Source: Marivita sp041725935 (GTDB lineage: Bacteria > Pseudomonadota > Alphaproteobacteria > Rhodobacterales > Rhodobacteraceae). Taken from it: DNA of 64,000 nt. How positions within the stretch are numbered: the first letter of the stretch is position 1; the number at the start of each line of letters is the position of its first letter. This document shows positions 39,677-49,568 of this stretch, piece after piece. Below the pieces are notes generated by a model, which was given only the letters and a program-made list of their open reading frames with translations, made no database searches and was not told where the DNA came from. Made by a program: the position numbers and the translations under genes. The DNA lies in contig JBGRQD010000010.1 in the NCBI GenBank assembly GCA_041725935.1, positions 62,001 to 126,000 on the forward strand, given 5' to 3'.

Positions 39677-42643
39677 ATGACAGACCAAAGCCCCAACGAT
39701 CTTTTCCACGCTTCCAGCTTCATGCAGGGGCACAACGCGGCCTATCTTGAACAGCTGTACGCGCGATATGCGAGCGATCCCAGCGCGGTTGACGAGGCGT
39801 GGCAGGCGTTCTTCCGGCAACTGGGCGATGACGAGGTCAGCGTCAAGAAAGAGGCGACAGGCCCAAGCTGGGCGCGCACCGACTGGCCGCCCCTGCCCAA
39901 TGACGACCTGACAGCGGCGCTGGACGGTCAATGGCCCGTCGCCCCCGCCGAGGTGAAAAGCGCCGGTGACAAGATCAAGGCCAAGGCCGAGGAGAAGGGC
40001 GTTCAGGTCACCGATGACGCGATCCAGCGCGCCGTTCTCGATAGCATCCGCGCGCTCATGATCATCCGCGCCTACCGTATCCGGGGCCACCTTGCCGCCG
40101 ATCTCGATCCTCTTGGCATGCGCGAACAGACCGCGCATCCCGAGCTGGAGCCGAAATCCTACGGCTTTACCGAGTCGGACATGGACCGCCCGATCTTTAT
40201 CGACAACGTTTTGGGCCTCCAGATCGCGTCGATGCGCGAGATCCTCGACATCGTGCGCCGCACCTATTGTGGCACCTTCGCGCTGCAGTACATGCACATC
40301 TCGGACCCCGAACAATCTGCATGGCTGAAGGAACGGATCGAAGGTTACGGCAAGGAAGTCGCGTTCACCCGTGAAGGCCGAAAGGCGATCCTGAACAAGA
40401 TGGTCGAGGCCGAGGGCTTCGAAAAATTTCTCCATGTCAAGTACATGGGCACCAAGCGTTTTGGTCTGGATGGTGGCGAAAGCCTGATCCCCGCCATGGA
40501 GCAGATCATCAAGCGCGGCGGCAACCTTGGCGTCAGGGACATCGTGATCGGCATGCCGCACCGGGGCCGCCTGTCGGTTCTGGCCAACGTGATGCAGAAG
40601 CCCTACCGCGCGATCTTCAATGAATTCCAGGGCGGCAGCTTCAAACCCGAAGAGGTCGACGGTTCAGGCGACGTGAAATACCATCTCGGTGCCAGTTCCG
40701 ACCGCGAGTTCGACGGCAACACTGTCCACCTGTCGCTGACCGCGAACCCCTCGCACCTCGAAGCGGTGAACCCGGTCGTTCTGGGCAAGGTCCGCGCCAA
40801 GCAGGACCAGCTCAACGACAGCGAACGCCGCCAGGTCATGCCGATCCTGCTGCACGGCGACGCGGCCTTTGCTGGCCAAGGCGTCGTGGCGGAATGTTTC
40901 GCCCTGTCCGGCCTGCGCGGTCACCGCACCGGCGGCACCATGCATATCGTTGTGAACAACCAGATCGGCTTCACCACCGCACCGCATTTCTCACGCTCCT
41001 CGCCCTACCCCACCGACAACGCGCTGGTGGTCGAAGCGCCCATTTTCCACGTCAACGGCGACGACCCCGAAGCGGTGGTTCACGCCGCCAAGGTGGCAAC
41101 CGAGTTCCGCCAGAAGTTCGGCAAGGACGTGGTCATCGACATCTTCTGCTACCGCCGCTTCGGTCACAACGAGGGGGATGAACCGATGTTCACCAACCCG
41201 TTGATGTACAAGAAGATCAAGCAGCAGAAGACCACCCTGTCGCTTTATACCGAACGTCTGGTCAAGGACGGCCTGATCCCCGAGGGCGAGATCGAGGACA
41301 TGAAGGCGGCATTCCAGTCACACCTCAACGAAGAATTCGAGGCCGGCAAGACCTACAAGCCCAACAAGGCCGACTGGCTCGATGGGCGCTGGAGCCATCT
41401 CGATCGCCAGGACAAGGATGATTACCAGCGCGGCCAGACCGCGATCAGCCCCGACACGATGAAGCAGGTCGGCGAGGCGATTACCCGGTCGCCCGATGGC
41501 TTCCCGGTGCACAAGACCGTCGCGCGCCTGCTCGAATCCCGCAAGGAGATGTTCGACAGCGGCACGAACTTCGATTGGGCGACAGCCGAAGCACTGGCGT
41601 TTGGCTCTCTGCTGACCGAAGGCTACCCGGTCCGTCTGGCCGGTCAGGACAGCACGCGCGGCACGTTCAGCCAGCGTCATTCTGCCCTGATCAATCAGGA
41701 AACCGAGGAACGGTACTTCCCGCTCAACCACATCCGCGACGGTCAGTCCCGTTTCGAGGTGATCGACTCGGCGCTCTCGGAATACGCGGTTCTGGGATTT
41801 GAGTACGGGTACTCGCTCGCCGAGCCCAACGCGCTGACCCTGTGGGAGGCGCAGTTCGGCGATTTTGCCAATGGCGCGCAGATCATGTTCGACCAGTTCA
41901 TCAGCTCCGGCGAAAGCAAATGGCTGCGCATGTCGGGCCTCGTCTGCCTGCTGCCACATGGCTACGAGGGTCAGGGACCGGAACACTCGTCGGCCCGCCT
42001 TGAGCGGTTCCTGCAGCAATCCGGTCAGGACAACTGGATCGTGGCAAATTGCTCGACCCCGGCCAACTACTTCCACATCCTGCGCCGCCAGCTGCACCGG
42101 TCCTTCCGCAAGCCGCTCATCCTGATGACGCCGAAATCGCTGCTGCGTCACAAGATGGCCGTGTCCAAGACCGAGGAATTCACCACCGGGTCCAGCTTCC
42201 ACCGCGTGCTCTGGGACGATGCGCAATATGGCAACTCGGAGACCAAACTGGCCTCCGATGACAAGATCAAGCGCGTCGTGATGTGTTCGGGCAAGGTCTA
42301 TTACGACCTGCTCGAGGAACGCGACGCCCGTGGCATCGACGACATCTACATCCTGCGGTTCGAACAGTTCTACCCGTTCCCCGCGATCTCTGCGGTCAAG
42401 GAACTTGAACGCTTCCCCAAGGCCGAGATGATCTGGTGCCAGGAAGAACCCAAGAACCAGGGGGGCTGGACCTTCATGGAACCGAACCTCGAATGGGTTC
42501 TGGGCCGCATCAACGCCACGCACCCGCGCCCCCGCTACGTGGGCCGCGCCACATCGGCCTCGCCCGCGACGGGTCTGGCCAGCCAACACAAAGCACAGCA
42601 AGCCGCGCTCGTTGACGAAGCGCTGACGATCGAAGGGAACTAA
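39677..42643 (+). CDS. sucA: 2-oxoglutarate dehydrogenase E1 component
   Basis: Thiamine-diphosphate-dependent decarboxylase of the OGDH complex, 988 residues. N-terminal E2-binding helix (SFMQGHNAAYLEQLYARYASDP), MPHRGRLSVLANVMQKP, LHGDAAFAGQGVVAE, the ThDP region VVNNQIGFTT and DIFCYRRFGHNEGDEP, and the C-terminal transketolase part LLPHGYEGQGPEHSSARLERFL. Produces succinyl-dihydrolipoyl-E2 with SucB, 3 bp downstream. Confidence 0.98.
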   Translation: MTDQSPNDLFHASSFMQGHNAAYLEQLYARYASDPSAVDEAWQAFFRQLGDDEVSVKKEATGPSWARTDWPPLPNDDLTAALDGQWPVAPAEVKSAGDKIKAKAEEKGVQVTDDAIQRAVLDSIRALMIIRAYRIRGHLAADLDPLGMREQTAHPELEPKSYGFTESDMDRPIFIDNVLGLQIASMREILDIVRRTYCGTFALQYMHISDPEQSAWLKERIEGYGKEVAFTREGRKAILNKMVEAEGFEKFLHVKYMGTKRFGLDGGESLIPAMEQIIKRGGNLGVRDIVIGMPHRGRLSVLANVMQKPYRAIFNEFQGGSFKPEEVDGSGDVKYHLGASSDREFDGNTVHLSLTANPSHLEAVNPVVLGKVRAKQDQLNDSERRQVMPILLHGDAAFAGQGVVAECFALSGLRGHRTGGTMHIVVNNQIGFTTAPHFSRSSPYPTDNALVVEAPIFHVNGDDPEAVVHAAKVATEFRQKFGKDVVIDIFCYRRFGHNEGDEPMFTNPLMYKKIKQQKTTLSLYTERLVKDGLIPEGEIEDMKAAFQSHLNEEFEAGKTYKPNKADWLDGRWSHLDRQDKDDYQRGQTAISPDTMKQVGEAITRSPDGFPVHKTVARLLESRKEMFDSGTNFDWATAEALAFGSLLTEGYPVRLAGQDSTRGTFSQRHSALINQETEERYFPLNHIRDGQSRFEVIDSALSEYAVLGFEYGYSLAEPNALTLWEAQFGDFANGAQIMFDQFISSGESKWLRMSGLVCLLPHGYEGQGPEHSSARLERFLQQSGQDNWIVANCSTPANYFHILRRQLHRSFRKPLILMTPKSLLRHKMAVSKTEEFTTGSSFHRVLWDDAQYGNSETKLASDDKIKRVVMCSGKVYYDLLEERDARGIDDIYILRFEQFYPFPAISAVKELERFPKAEMIWCQEEPKNQGGWTFMEPNLEWVLGRINATHPRPRYVGRATSASPATGLASQHKAQQAALVDEALTIEGN

Positions 42644-42646
42644 GAC

Positions 42647-44173
42647 ATGACAACCGAAGTGCGTGTGCCCACGCTGGGTGAATCCGTGACAGAGGCCACG
42701 GTCGCCACATGGTTCAAGAAGCCGGGCGACAGCGTTGCCGTGGACGAAATGCTGTGCGAACTGGAAACCGACAAGGTGACGGTCGAAGTGCCCTCGCCTA
42801 CCGCGGGCGTTCTGGCCGACATCGTCGCCAATGAAGGCGACACGGTCGGCGTCGATGCGCTGCTGGCCAATATCGCCGAAGCGGGCGAAGCTGGGTCGGC
42901 CACCCCCGAGGAACGCCCCTCGGCCAAGGCCGCCGCCGCCAGCGAAGCCGCTTCGGGCGACGCCAAGACCGTCGATGTCATGGTCCCCACCCTGGGCGAG
43001 TCAGTCTCCGAAGCGACCGTGTCGACCTGGTTCAAGAAGGTCGGGGACACCGTTGCGCAGGACGAAATGCTCTGCGAGCTGGAAACCGACAAGGTGTCGG
43101 TCGAAGTGCCCGCGCCCACCGCAGGTGTCCTGTCCGAGATCATCGCCGCCGAAGGCACAACCGTTTCAGCCGGCGGCAAGCTGGGTGTGATCGGCGGCAA
43201 GGCGGGCGCATCGGCTTCCGCGAGCGCGCAGGAAACCGCCCCCGCCCCGGCGGCCCAGCCTGCCTCGACCGGTGATGTCGAAGACGCGCCCTCGGCCAAG
43301 AAAGCGATGGCCGAAGCGGGTGTCAGCCGCGATCAGGTTCAGGGCTCTGGCCGCGATGGCCGCGTGATGAAGGAAGACGTGGCCAAGGCCGTGGCCGCCG
43401 CCGCCAGCGCGCCCGCCGCACAGACATCGGCCCCGGCCTCCACGCCGCGCGCACCCGTCAGCGCCGATGATGCCGCGCGTGAGGAACGGGTCAAGATGAC
43501 CCGCCTGCGCCAGACCATCGCCCGCCGCCTCAAGGACGCGCAGAACGCCGCCGCGATCCTGACCACCTATAACGAGGTCGACATGACCGAGGTCATGGCG
43601 CTGCGCAACGAGTACAAGGACCTCTTCGAGAAGAAGCATGGCGTCCGCCTCGGCTTCATGTCCTTCTTCACCAAGGCCTGCTGCCACGCGCTGCGCGAAG
43701 TGCCCGAGGTCAATGCCGAGATCGACGGCACCGACATCGTCTACAAGAACTTCGTCCACATGGGTGTCGCCGCCGGCACGCCGCAGGGCCTCGTGGTGCC
43801 GGTCATCCGCGATGCCGACCAGATGAGCTTTGCCGAGATCGAAAAGGCGATTGCCGAAAAAGGCCGCCGCGCACGTGACGGCAAGCTGAGCATGGCGGAA
43901 ATGCAGGGCGGTACCTTCACCATCTCCAACGGCGGCGTCTACGGCTCGCTCATGTCCTCACCGATCCTGAACCCGCCGCAATCGGGCATCCTCGGCATGC
44001 ACAAGATCCAGGACCGCCCGATGGTCATCAACGGCGAGATCAAGATCCGCCCGATGATGTACCTCGCCCTCAGCTATGACCACCGCATCGTCGACGGCAA
44101 AGGCGCCGTGACCTTCCTCGTCCGCGTCAAGGACGCGCTCGAAGACCCGCGCCGGTTGCTGATGGATTTGTGA
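42647..44173 (+). CDS. sucB: 2-oxoglutarate dehydrogenase E2 (dihydrolipoamide succinyltransferase) with two lipoyl domains
   Basis: 508 residues, longer than single-lipoyl E2o (about 400). Two lipoyl domains carry lipoylated Lys43 and Lys149, each in CELETDKV, joined by Ala/Ser/Glu-rich linkers. A peripheral-subunit-binding domain follows (PSAKKAMAEAGVSRDQVQGSGRDGRVMKEDV) and then the catalytic acyltransferase with the HxxxDG motif in LSYDHRIVDGKGAVTF. The two lipoyl domains are near-identical at their core, indicating duplication. Confidence 0.97.
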   Translation: MTTEVRVPTLGESVTEATVATWFKKPGDSVAVDEMLCELETDKVTVEVPSPTAGVLADIVANEGDTVGVDALLANIAEAGEAGSATPEERPSAKAAAASEAASGDAKTVDVMVPTLGESVSEATVSTWFKKVGDTVAQDEMLCELETDKVSVEVPAPTAGVLSEIIAAEGTTVSAGGKLGVIGGKAGASASASAQETAPAPAAQPASTGDVEDAPSAKKAMAEAGVSRDQVQGSGRDGRVMKEDVAKAVAAAASAPAAQTSAPASTPRAPVSADDAAREERVKMTRLRQTIARRLKDAQNAAAILTTYNEVDMTEVMALRNEYKDLFEKKHGVRLGFMSFFTKACCHALREVPEVNAEIDGTDIVYKNFVHMGVAAGTPQGLVVPVIRDADQMSFAEIEKAIAEKGRRARDGKLSMAEMQGGTFTISNGGVYGSLMSSPILNPPQSGILGMHKIQDRPMVINGEIKIRPMMYLALSYDHRIVDGKGAVTFLVRVKDALEDPRRLLMDL

Positions 44174-44177
44174 TGGC

Positions 44178-44234
44178 GTGCCGGGCAGAAGCCCGGCCTA
44201 CATATCACAGGTAGGCCGGGCTTCTGCCCGGCAC
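44178..44234. repeat. Perfect 24-bp inverted repeat (REP/BIME-like) after sucB
   Basis: Arms 44178-44201 and 44211-44234 are perfect complements around a 9-nt loop. Each arm is itself a hairpin, GCCGGGC-AGAA-GCCCGGC, so the element can fold as a long stem or as two small stems. It begins 4 bp after the sucB stop; without a T-run it is not a classical terminator but may attenuate transcription or protect the sucAB mRNA 3' end. Related to 39096-39151. Confidence 0.88.
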
Positions 44235-44257
44235 ACACCAACAAAGGCAATCCGCCT

Positions 44258-44647
44258 ATGACCCCCGAACTCACCGTCCTCACCCTCGCCGCGCTGCTGC
44301 AAGTCCTGCAATTCGTGGCCTATTCCGTCACCGCGAACATGCAGGTCGGCACAAAGACGGCGATGGGGCCGCGCGACACACCCGTGCAGCTCACCGGCAA
44401 AGCAGGCCGGCTTCAGCGTGCAATGAACAACCATTTCGAAGGGCTGATCCTGTTCGGCATCGCGGTCATGGTGATCACCTATTCGGGCCAAAACACCGAA
44501 ACCACCGCCCTTGCCTGCGGGCTCTACCTCGTGGCGCGGGTGCTTTACGTGCCCGCCTACGTGTTTGGCTGGGTGCCATGGCGCTCCGTGATCTGGGCGG
44601 TCGGTTTCATCGCCACGCTCTACCTGCTACTCACTGCCCTGATGTAA
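44258..44647 (+). CDS. MAPEG family membrane protein
   Basis: 129 residues with four membrane helices (LTVLTLAALLQVLQFVAYSV, FEGLILFGIAVMVITYS, TALACGLYLVARVLYVPAYVFG, SVIWAVGFIATLYLLLTAL). The MAPEG pattern is GRLQRAMNNHFEGLILF and LVARVLYVPAYVFGWVPWRSV. Eukaryotic relatives act in eicosanoid/glutathione metabolism; bacterial members are uncharacterised. It is bracketed by palindromic repeats between sucB and lpd. Confidence 0.88.
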   Translation: MTPELTVLTLAALLQVLQFVAYSVTANMQVGTKTAMGPRDTPVQLTGKAGRLQRAMNNHFEGLILFGIAVMVITYSGQNTETTALACGLYLVARVLYVPAYVFGWVPWRSVIWAVGFIATLYLLLTALM

Positions 44648-44676
44648 CTTCTCTGGTTCCAAAATACCTCGGGGGA

Positions 44677-44704
44677 GCGCCGAAGGCGCGGGGGCAGCGC
44701 CCCC
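44677..44704. repeat. Tandem GC hairpins before lpd (GCGCC-GAA-GGCGC and GGGGGC-AGC-GCCCCC)
   Basis: Two consecutive GC-rich hairpins in the 89-bp MAPEG-lpd gap, preceded by TTCCAAAATACCTCGGGGGAG. I recall this type of sequence as a frequent intergenic element of Rhodobacterales genomes, but cannot confirm it here. It may act as a partial terminator, separating lpd expression from sucAB. Confidence 0.6.
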
Positions 44705-44736
44705 AATGACCCCGGCAATGCAAAGGAAAACACGAT

Positions 44737-46125
<1,389 letters not shown>

Positions 46126-46136
46126 ACGCATGGCAC

Positions 46137-46166
46137 GGGGGAAGCCGTGTCCAAACGGCTTCCCCC
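46137..46166 (+). terminator. Hairpin after lpd
   Basis: GGGGGAAGCCGT-GTCCAA-ACGGCTTCCCCC: 12-bp perfect stem 11 bp after the lpd stop. No T-run follows, so it may be a transcript-stabilising or Rho-assisted end. Confidence 0.65.
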
Positions 46167-46478
46167 AAGCGCGTTCACACGCGCCTGCCGACGGGGTTTC
46201 GAAACCGCGTCCTTCGGCTCCTCAACGAGCTGTTTAATCTCTGAAAGAAGCGGCGCCGCCCCATTGGGCTGACGGTTTTTCCTCTATCGGGGATGTCTCC
46301 CCGGACCTTTGCCCGTTTCGGGGCCTGTAAAACCGGTTTCTCAAGGTCGGTGTGTCACCACCTGAACGAAAAAACCATCTTCAGATCGCGGTGTGGGAGT
46401 GACCCTCTCCGCTCGTTGCGCAACGTGGGGGCAAAGTGCCGTCCACGCGTTAAGGTTTTGCTTACAGACCGTGCGGTG
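46167..46478. other. Gene-free stretch with several small dyads (possible structured RNA)
   Basis: About 310 bp without a supportable ORF, between lpd and the convergent PPOX gene. It contains GCGCG-TTCACA-CGCGC, the palindrome GGTTTCGAAACC (46195-46206), GGGGATGTCTCCCC (near 46289), GGTGTGTCACC, and CGTTGCGCAACG (46414-46425). I cannot assign it to a known RNA family; it might hold the 3' UTR of both genes or a small RNA. Confidence 0.4.
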
Positions 46479-47084
46479 TCACCACATGCGCGGGATCGCG
46501 TTGGCCTCGTAGCTCGCGTCATACTCCGGACCGCCCAGCGCCCCATCGCTCACATCGGCCATGATCTCGCCCACCGTCGGCAGTCCTTCGGGCAGGGGCG
46601 CGCCCTCCCACAGCCCTGACCGCATCAGCGCCTTGGCGCATTGGGTATAGACCTCGGCCACCTCGGTCACGATCACGGTCGCGGGCAGGATGTTCTTTTT
46701 CTGGAACGTCGCGCGCAGGTCGGCGTCGTCGGTGATCCACGCCCGACCATTCACCCGCACCGTCGTCTTGGTGCCGGGGATCATGAACAGGAACGCGATT
46801 CGCGGGTCGTCGATCAGGTCGCGCAGGGCATCCAGACGATTGTTGCCCTGCCAGTCCGGCAGCAGGATCGTGCGCGGATCCGACACCCGGACCACAGGTT
46901 CGATGTCGCCGCGGGGCGTGCCATGAGTGCCGTGAGGTCCCGCTGTCGAGATCACGCAGAACCGCGCCGCCTCGACCCAGCGGCGATAGCTGGGGGTCAG
47001 ATGGTTCGCCACCTTGGTCAGCGATGCCGGCACCGGCGCGCCGTACAGTGCCTCCAGATCCGCGATGGTCTCAATTCGGCGCAT
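46479..47084 (-). CDS. Pyridoxamine-5'-phosphate-oxidase-like FMN-binding protein
   Basis: 201 residues with the PPOX split-barrel fold. Seen: FCVISTAGPHGTHGTPRGDIEPVVRV, ILLPDWQGNNRLDALRDLIDDPRIAFLFMIPG and TTVRVNGRAWIT, the flavin-contact strands. It resembles the MSMEG_1061-type PPOX proteins that are usually of unknown substrate. Starts 14 nt inside the end of plsC, so it is part of the ftsE-ftsX-plsC operon. Flavin or F420 binding cannot be decided from sequence. Confidence 0.82.
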   Translation of the reverse strand: MRRIETIADLEALYGAPVPASLTKVANHLTPSYRRWVEAARFCVISTAGPHGTHGTPRGDIEPVVRVSDPRTILLPDWQGNNRLDALRDLIDDPRIAFLFMIPGTKTTVRVNGRAWITDDADLRATFQKKNILPATVIVTEVAEVYTQCAKALMRSGLWEGAPLPEGLPTVGEIMADVSDGALGGPEYDASYEANAIPRMW

Positions 47085-47805
47085 GGAACCCCGCCTCCGC
47101 GTTCAGCCGGTCGGACGCGGTTTCGATCCGCGTTTCCAGCAGTTTCAGAAACTCGTGCCGAGGCAGACCCGGCGGGATCGGTTCAAGGAATTCGACCACC
47201 GCTATGCCCGGTTTGCGGTAGATGCCGCGCTTGGGCCAGAACAGCCCGACATTGGCCGCCACGGGTACACAGGGCTGGCCAAGCTGTTCGTACAGAACCG
47301 CGGTGCCAACCTTGTAGGGCGCCTTGACGCCCGGGGCGATCCTTGTGCCCTGCGGATAGATGATCAACTGCCCCGCCGTGGCTTTGCCCTCATGCACCGC
47401 GTCGACCATCTGCTTGATCGCCGCACCGCGCTTGCCCCGGTCGACCGGGATACAGCCGATCCGCAGCCCGTATTGCCCGACAATGGGTGCGTACATCAAC
47501 AGGCGCTTCATGATGAACTTGCCCGCAGGCAGGGCCGAGAACACCATGAACACGTCCAGAAAGCTCTGATGCTTGGAGGCAACAATGCATTCGTACTCGG
47601 GCGGCGTGCCCCGGATTTCGGTCTTGAGCCCGATCATCCACGGCGCGGCCCAGAGTACGAAGCGCGACACGTTCATGCAGCCCGCGCGCGCGCCCTTGCG
47701 GGACACGACGGCCCAAGGGAACAGCCCGAGGCCGATCACCGCGATGGACAGGTAGACCGCGATGATGAACAGCAGCGACCGCACCCACTGGATTGCATAT
47801 GCCAT
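47071..47805 (-). CDS. plsC: 1-acyl-sn-glycerol-3-phosphate acyltransferase (PlsC)
   Basis: 244 residues. N-terminal membrane helix (LLFIIAVYLSIAVIGLGLFPW), acyltransferase block I ASKHQSFLDVFM (HX4D), block III-like IYPQGTRIAPG, and block IV VPVAANVGLFWP. Forms phosphatidic acid from lysophosphatidate in membrane lipid synthesis. Its start overlaps the ftsX stop by 1 nt, so membrane growth and division genes are coupled in one operon. Confidence 0.9.
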   Translation of the reverse strand: MAYAIQWVRSLLFIIAVYLSIAVIGLGLFPWAVVSRKGARAGCMNVSRFVLWAAPWMIGLKTEIRGTPPEYECIVASKHQSFLDVFMVFSALPAGKFIMKRLLMYAPIVGQYGLRIGCIPVDRGKRGAAIKQMVDAVHEGKATAGQLIIYPQGTRIAPGVKAPYKVGTAVLYEQLGQPCVPVAANVGLFWPKRGIYRKPGIAVVEFLEPIPPGLPRHEFLKLLETRIETASDRLNAEAGFHAPN

Positions 47806-48710
47806 CAGGCCAAATCCTCCAACACGCGCCGCGCGGCGTAGCGCGTGGCGACAAATGCAACCAGCCCCGACAGGGGCGGGATCAGAATGACCCAGACCCA
47901 GCCAATGCCCTGGATGCTCAGATCGGTGAGCACACCCGCAGTGTCATTGCCCGAGGGCACCAGCACCAGCGCGATGATGCCAGTCAGCGTGCCGAAGGCC
48001 GCCCCGGTCAGGGCGCGCAGGGCAAAGCGCCGGACAAAGGCGCTGGCGATATAGGTGTCCTTGGCCCCGACCAGCCGCAGCACGGCGATCACCTGCGCAT
48101 TTGCGGCAAGCGCTGCATTGGCGGCCAGCGTTACCATTGCGGCCGTGGCCGTCGCGATGAGCAGGATCGACGCCCAACCCAGAAGCCGCAACCGCATCGC
48201 CGCGTCGATCAGCGGACGCCGCCAGCGGGCATGATCGTCCAGCACGGCGGCAGGTGCCTCGGCGGCAAGCCGCAGGCGCAGCCCGGCGGCATCATAGCCC
48301 GTGTCGGTCTCCAGGATGTCGATGAGCTGCGGCAGCGGCAGATCGTCGATGGGCAGGTCCGCGCCCAGCCAAGGGATCAGCAGGTCGCGCTGTTCTTCGG
48401 GGGTGAGCGCGCGCGCATCGACGATCCCGGGCGTGGTGCGCAGCACGCGCAGCGCCGCTTCGGTCTGGGTTGCGACCTCACCCGCCGGGGCCGAGATGCG
48501 CAGGGTCGAGGATTGCGCCAGCTCGTTGCCCCAGCGATCCGCCACGCGCCCCGCCGCCAGCGACAGCGCCAGTGCAAAGACCGCGAGGAAGGACATCGCA
48601 AACGCGCTGAACAGCGTCAGACGCGCGGTAAAGCCGGTGGGAGGAACGACGCGATCCGCGCGTTCGTCGAATTGCAGCATCCGCGCGGCGGCCCGCAGAT
48701 CGAACTTCAC
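47805..48710 (-). CDS. ftsX: Cell division protein FtsX
   Basis: Transmembrane partner of FtsE; in many bacteria FtsEX regulates peptidoglycan hydrolases at the septum. 301 residues with four membrane helices: LTLFSAFAMSFLAVFALALSL near the N terminus, then three C-terminal segments (LGWASILLIATATAAMVTLAANAALA, ALTGAAFGTLTGIIALVLV, IGWVWVILIPPLSGLVAFVA). The FtsX motif region VIAVLRLVGAKDTYIASAFVRRFALRAL lies between. Overlaps ftsE by 4 nt. Confidence 0.92.
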   Translation of the reverse strand: MKFDLRAAARMLQFDERADRVVPPTGFTARLTLFSAFAMSFLAVFALALSLAAGRVADRWGNELAQSSTLRISAPAGEVATQTEAALRVLRTTPGIVDARALTPEEQRDLLIPWLGADLPIDDLPLPQLIDILETDTGYDAAGLRLRLAAEAPAAVLDDHARWRRPLIDAAMRLRLLGWASILLIATATAAMVTLAANAALAANAQVIAVLRLVGAKDTYIASAFVRRFALRALTGAAFGTLTGIIALVLVPSGNDTAGVLTDLSIQGIGWVWVILIPPLSGLVAFVATRYAARRVLEDLA

Positions 48711-49384
48711 AGGTCCGCCCCCGCCATCTGAAGCCGCCGGTTCGAGATCCGCAGAACCCGCGTCTGCACCTGCGCCTTGGCGGCGCGGATCAGGCCCAGA
48801 TCATGGGTCGCGATCAGGATCGTTTTGCCCATCCGGTTCAGTTCCACCAGCAGCGTCAGAAGGCGTTGCGACATCTCCCAGTCGATATTGCCGGTGGGCT
48901 CATCCGCAAGGATCACGTCAGGCGACATGATCACCGCGCGGGCCAGTGCGGCGCGCTGGCGTTCCCCACCCGACAGTTCGGGCGGCAGCGCATCGGCGCG
49001 GGCAGTCAGCCCGACCCAGGCCAGCAATTCCTTGAGATTGGCATCCGCCGCATCCGGCTCCTGCCCGGACACCGACAGAGGCAGGGCGACGTTTTCGGTC
49101 ACCGGCAGATGGTCGAGAAACTGGCAATCCTGATGCACGACACCGATCTTGCGGCGCAGGATCGCGACGTCATCCCGGCTCAGCCCGCGCACGTCACGGT
49201 CGAACAGTCGGACATGGCCCGCAGTTGCCTGAAGCGCGCCGTAGCAGAGCTTGAGAAAGGTGGTCTTGCCCGATCCGGACGGTCCGGTGAGGAAATGAAA
49301 CGACCCCGGCGCGATGTTCAGGGTCATATCCGTCAACAGTTCTCCGCCGCCGTAACTGTAGGCCACATTTTCCAACTCGATCAC
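48707..49384 (-). CDS. ftsE: Cell division ATP-binding protein FtsE
   Basis: ABC ATPase, 225 residues. Walker A GPSGSGKTTFLKL, Q-loop VVHQDCQFLDHLPVTENVALPL, signature LSGGERQRAALARAV, Walker B VILADEPTGNID, and His-switch ATHDL. The ENV... and FtsE-specific length, together with ftsX, distinguish it from transport ATPases. It is divergent from the zinc-ribbon gene, with a strong dyad between them. Confidence 0.95.
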   Translation of the reverse strand: MIELENVAYSYGGGELLTDMTLNIAPGSFHFLTGPSGSGKTTFLKLCYGALQATAGHVRLFDRDVRGLSRDDVAILRRKIGVVHQDCQFLDHLPVTENVALPLSVSGQEPDAADANLKELLAWVGLTARADALPPELSGGERQRAALARAVIMSPDVILADEPTGNIDWEMSQRLLTLLVELNRMGKTILIATHDLGLIRAAKAQVQTRVLRISNRRLQMAGADL

Positions 49385-49459
49385 GGCGGTCTTGTCCCTG
49401 CCCCTGGTTCGGCGTTGTTGTGCCTGAGCATCGTGCGGGTTTCAATGCGCCGGTGTGGT

Positions 49460-49499
49460 CACAATAGGCATTTACATGCGGATAGCCGCGCCTATTGTG
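49460..49499. promoter_or_regulatory. Widely spaced dyad between ftsE and the zinc-ribbon gene
   Basis: CACAATAGGC at 49460-49469 and its perfect complement GCCTATTGTG at 49490-49499, with a 20-bp spacer (centres 30 bp apart). It lies 76 bp from the ftsE start and 70 bp from the zinc-ribbon ATG, so it could control both divergent units. The regulator is unknown. Confidence 0.6.
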
Positions 49500-49568
49500 C
49501 CTTTTCAACGAGGTACAAAGGGGTTGGGCGCAAAATCGCGGCCAGCTGAGTTGGGGGCAACTGGCAAA

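Noticed and set aside
46293..46619. Possible ORF in the lpd-PPOX gap
   Set aside because: It overlaps the 3' end of the PPOX gene antisense, has no ribosome site and lacks protein-like composition.
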